From positions 1-24,707 of the forward strand of contig CAMPJY010000018.1 in the NCBI GenBank assembly GCA_946887025.1: a DNA stretch of 24,707 nucleotides. The letters run 5' to 3'. Position numbers and translations under genes: made by a program. Position 1 is the stretch's first letter, and every line of letters begins with the position of its first letter. Shown one piece after another: positions 22,071-24,707 of the stretch. The notes beneath the pieces are model-generated. The model saw nothing but the letters and a program-made list of their open reading frames with translations. It did no database searches and was not told the DNA's origin. The stretch comes from an uncultured Salinimicrobium sp. Its GTDB lineage: Bacteria > Bacteroidota > Bacteroidia > Flavobacteriales > Flavobacteriaceae.

Positions 22071-24064
22071 GGAGTATCATTACTTGCTTATTTGTATTAT
22101 TCATATTCACTTCCACCTCCGCCCAGAACTTTGGGGAGCCTCCCTCGGGAATCGTAGATCCTGTAGAATGGGAAGCCACCATCGAAAAACAGAATGATTC
22201 CTTATACCACCTGGTTTTCGATGCCAGACTGGAGGAAGGCTGGCATCTGTATTCCCAGGAGGAAGTAGGAGAGGATGGCCCCATTCCCACTGAATTTACC
22301 TATAATTTTCCGGAAGGTGCCTATGAACTGGCAGGTCCTACCCAGGAACCTGCAGGGGTCGCACTTTTTGATCCGGTATTCCAGATGGACATAAAATATT
22401 TCGAGGATAGGGTTACCTTCACTCAGCCGATAAAAGTGCTTTCCGAAGAAACCCCGGCCATTGAGGCAGAAGTGTTTTTCATGGTTTGCGATGATGAGCA
22501 GTGTCTTGCCCCCGAAATTGTTGCTTTCACCTTATCTCCCGAGAGCGGAGAAGCCGTAGATGCCAATGCAGATGCAACAGTCTCTGAACAGGACCTCCTG
22601 AAAACCGAAGCTCTTGATATCAACGTTCAGGGAACAGCCCAATATGAGTTGGAGGAAGAAGAAAAATCCAGCTACTGGAATATCTTCTTTTTAGGATTTG
22701 TAGGCGGGCTTATTGCCCTGCTCACCCCATGTGTATTCCCAATGATCCCGCTTACCGTCTCCTTTTTCACCAAGGGAAGCCGGGATAAGAAGAAGGGGCT
22801 TATGAATGCCATCCTCTATGGATTTTTTATTTTTCTCATCTACCTGCTGCTCAGTCTGCCATTCCATTTGCTGGATTCTGTGGACCCTGAGCTGCTGAAC
22901 AACATTTCCACCAACGTCACCCTGAACGTGGTCTTCTTTGTCATCTTCCTCATATTTGCCTTCTCCTTTTTCGGGTATTACGAAATCACCCTTCCCAATT
23001 CCTGGAGCAGTAAGATGGACGACAAAGCCAGTAGTGTAGGTGGGGTAGTGGGTATATTTTTCATGGCGCTTACGCTGGCGCTGGTTTCGTTTTCCTGTAC
23101 CGGACCCATTCTGGGCTCCCTGTTAGGTGGCTCCCTTTCCAGCGATGGAGGTGCCATCCAGCTGTCCTTCGGGATGGGAGGATTCGGACTTGCGCTGGCC
23201 TTGCCTTTCGCCCTGTTCGCCCTTTTCCCAAACTGGCTGAATTCCCTTCCAAAGAGTGGAGGCTGGCTTAATTCGGTGAAAGTGGTGCTCGGATTCATAG
23301 AGCTTGCCCTCGCCTTTAAATTCCTTTCCAATGCCGATCTGGTGGATCACTGGGGATTGCTGAAACGAGAGATCTTTATTGGGATCTGGATAATCATCGG
23401 AATAGGGCTTACGCTCTATCTCTTCGGAATCCTCCGTTTCCCACACGACGGACCGAGGAAAAGCCTGAGCAAAATAAGGCTGTTCTTAGGGCTTCTGAGC
23501 CTTGCATTCGTTATTTATCTGCTTCCCGGGTTATCCAACACCAGTTATGCCAACCTGAAGCTGCTAAGCGGTTTCCCTCCGCCTTTATTTTACAGTGTCT
23601 ATGAAAAAGAAACAGAGGGACCTCTGGGACTGACGGCTTACAAGGATTTTGAGGAAGGACTGGAAGCTGCAAAAGAGCAGAACAAGCCTATCATCCTGGA
23701 CTTCACGGGCTGGGCCTGTGTGAACTGCCGTAAAATGGAGGAGCAGGTGTGGAGTGAACCTGAAGTTTATGATATGCTTCGCAACAATTACATCCTCATC
23801 TCCCTGTACGTAGACGATCGAAAGGAGCTGCCCGAACAGGATAAATTCAACTACCAGAAGCCCGGAGGCGGGATCAAGGAGATCAGAACTGTAGGAGATA
23901 AATGGGCCACTTTCCAGACCCTGAATTTCAGGAACAACTCCCAGCCCTTCTACGTGCTGCTCGACCACGAAATGAACCTGCTCCATGAGCCTGTGGGCTA
24001 TACTCCGGATGACGATAAGTATCTGGAATGGCTAAAGGCAGGACTGCAAAAATTTAAGGAATAG
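22067..24064 (+). CDS. dsbD: Thiol:disulfide interchange protein, DsbD type
   Basis: The 665-residue transmembrane reductase carries electrons from cytoplasmic thioredoxin to periplasmic proteins. After a signal peptide (residues ~1-19, ending SAQN), the N-terminal periplasmic domain carries Cys141 and Cys146 (VCDDEQCLAPE). The eight-helix membrane domain starts around residue 200 and contains the redox pair Cys222 (TPCVFPMIPLTVSFF) and Cys344 (SFSCTGPILGSLLGG). The C-terminal thioredoxin-like domain (from ~530) has WACVNC (Cys551, Cys554). All three redox pairs are therefore present. It overlaps tilS by four bases, and a TlpA-like lipoprotein, a likely downstream acceptor, follows 23 bases after its stop. 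DsbD-type proteins serve cytochrome c maturation and thiol repair. Confidence 0.94.
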   Translation: MRSIITCLFVLFIFTSTSAQNFGEPPSGIVDPVEWEATIEKQNDSLYHLVFDARLEEGWHLYSQEEVGEDGPIPTEFTYNFPEGAYELAGPTQEPAGVALFDPVFQMDIKYFEDRVTFTQPIKVLSEETPAIEAEVFFMVCDDEQCLAPEIVAFTLSPESGEAVDANADATVSEQDLLKTEALDINVQGTAQYELEEEEKSSYWNIFFLGFVGGLIALLTPCVFPMIPLTVSFFTKGSRDKKKGLMNAILYGFFIFLIYLLLSLPFHLLDSVDPELLNNISTNVTLNVVFFVIFLIFAFSFFGYYEITLPNSWSSKMDDKASSVGGVVGIFFMALTLALVSFSCTGPILGSLLGGSLSSDGGAIQLSFGMGGFGLALALPFALFALFPNWLNSLPKSGGWLNSVKVVLGFIELALAFKFLSNADLVDHWGLLKREIFIGIWIIIGIGLTLYLFGILRFPHDGPRKSLSKIRLFLGLLSLAFVIYLLPGLSNTSYANLKLLSGFPPPLFYSVYEKETEGPLGLTAYKDFEEGLEAAKEQNKPIILDFTGWACVNCRKMEEQVWSEPEVYDMLRNNYILISLYVDDRKELPEQDKFNYQKPGGGIKEIRTVGDKWATFQTLNFRNNSQPFYVLLDHEMNLLHEPVGYTPDDDKYLEWLKAGLQKFKE

Positions 24065-24087
24065 GATTTACTTTTTTAAGAAGCGTC

Positions 24088-24633
24088 ATGAGATCCAAGG
24101 CAACAAGTTCATCATTTAACATCAGCAAATCCGGGAGCCTGTTCGCGCTCCTCATAATGCTGTGCCTAAGTATGTTTTTCTCCGGCTGCAAAAATTCGGA
24201 TAAAGATTCTGAACAAATGACCAAGGCGACTTTTGATATGGCCCTGGAAAATTCCAAGGGTGAGCAGGTGAATATGGAGGAATTCAGGGGGAAAAAAATA
24301 TTCTTCAACGTATGGGCCACCTGGTGTCCCCCCTGTATCGAAGAAATGCCGACGATCCACAATCTGTACGAGGAGATAGGGGATCAGGAAGATGTGGTAT
24401 TTCTTATGCTGACCATGGACCAGGACTTCCAGAAGGCGATAGAGTACCGGGAAAAATATGGTTACAATTTCGAGATCTACAGGCCCACAGGCCCTATGCC
24501 TGCCATGTATCATACCAAACTCATCCCAACCACTTTTGTAATAAATTCCGAAGGATACCTGGTGCTGCAGCACGATGGGGTGGGAGAATTCGACACCGCG
24601 GAATTCAAGGAGTATTTTGCCTCGGTTAAATAA
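24088..24633 (+). CDS. TlpA-like thioredoxin-fold lipoprotein
   Basis: The 181-residue precursor has a hydrophobic segment (18-31) and lipobox FFSGC with Cys34 as anchor, so it should be a periplasm-facing lipoprotein. The thioredoxin fold runs from ~47: FNVWATWCPPCIEEMP with the CxxC pair Cys80/Cys83, and LIPTTFVINSEGYLV with the cis-Pro loop. The WCPPC form and overall length match TlpA/ResA-like reductants, which reduce apocytochrome or other periplasmic thiols. It lies 23 bases downstream of dsbD, its likely electron donor. A hairpin at 24685-24704 closes the unit. Confidence 0.88.
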   Translation: MRSKATSSSFNISKSGSLFALLIMLCLSMFFSGCKNSDKDSEQMTKATFDMALENSKGEQVNMEEFRGKKIFFNVWATWCPPCIEEMPTIHNLYEEIGDQEDVVFLMLTMDQDFQKAIEYREKYGYNFEIYRPTGPMPAMYHTKLIPTTFVINSEGYLVLQHDGVGEFDTAEFKEYFASVK

Positions 24634-24684
24634 TAATTTTCAGGTTTTCTACTTACATTCTGAATCTCGAGGAATTCTTAATTG

Positions 24685-24704
24685 CCGGGGCTTTCAAGCC
24701 CCGG
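24685..24704 (+). terminator. Probable terminator after the TlpA-like gene
   Basis: CCGGGGCT pairs with AGCCCCGG around a 4-nt loop. The window ends three bases later (TCT), so the T run cannot be confirmed. Confidence 0.6.
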
Positions 24705-24707
24705 TCT

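Noticed and set aside
1..24707. tRNA, rRNA, riboswitch or mobile-element signatures
   Set aside because: No cloverleaf, conserved RNA motif, transposase or integrase pattern was recognised by eye; a covariance-model scan would be the decisive test.

Overview
The window is bacterial and looks like a member of the Flavobacteriaceae (Bacteroidota), close to Gramella/Christiangramella or Salegentibacter types. The reasons are the families present (DUF6252-like lipoproteins, PepSY-like periplasmic protein, J-domain/KTSC protein, SatD plus DUF3307), the near absence of Shine-Dalgarno sequences, and several copies of the Bacteroidota -7 promoter box TAnnTTTG at sensible distances from starts. No tRNA, rRNA, insertion sequence, phage gene or CRISPR array was recognised. 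Gene assignments rest on reading motifs and family resemblance by eye; no database search was run.

Layout. (1) 1-4300 is a patchwork of small, mostly single genes: the tail of a glycogen/starch synthase-like enzyme, a J-domain/KTSC protein, two duplicated lipoproteins with matching upstream regions, an orphan HicB-like protein, a reverse-strand Gln/Arg/Asn repeat protein, and an unrecognised protein with an HELLH motif. (2) 4292-6327 holds a PepSY-like secreted protein diverging from a diheme cytochrome c, followed by an unknown reverse-strand gene that abuts the cytochrome. (3) 6560-12040 is a complete tripartite RND efflux operon (adaptor, pump, outer-membrane channel) with overlapping genes, closed by three tandem 28-bp hairpin repeats. 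(4) 12200-15036 holds a SatD-family protein, a four-base-overlapping DUF3307 membrane protein and a SufS-like PLP enzyme. (5) 15266-17226 is a FAS1 lipoprotein converging on a DEAD-box-type RNA helicase. (6) 17391-20587 is DUF2254 membrane protein, FMN reductase and PabB in one tight unit. (7) 20760-24633 is tilS, dsbD and a TlpA-like lipoprotein, the last two giving an electron path for periplasmic thiol reduction.

Working together: the RND operon exports compounds across both membranes; DsbD and the TlpA-like protein form a cytoplasm-to-periplasm reducing chain; PabB feeds folate synthesis and TilS completes tRNA-Ile decoding. The most interesting pair is SatD plus DUF3307. The soluble partner carries residues spaced like a class III nucleotidyl cyclase core fused to a C-terminal helix-turn-helix, and the membrane partner carries four His/Asp-x3-His/Asp pairs in predicted helices that could bind metal. 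This reads as a possible signal-plus-membrane-effector module, but the biochemical reading is inference.

Several starts were moved from the longest reading frame: 1201, 3258 (reverse), 5028, 6560, 10739 and 17391. Two genes appear to start with TTG (the helicase at 17226 and pabB at 19295).
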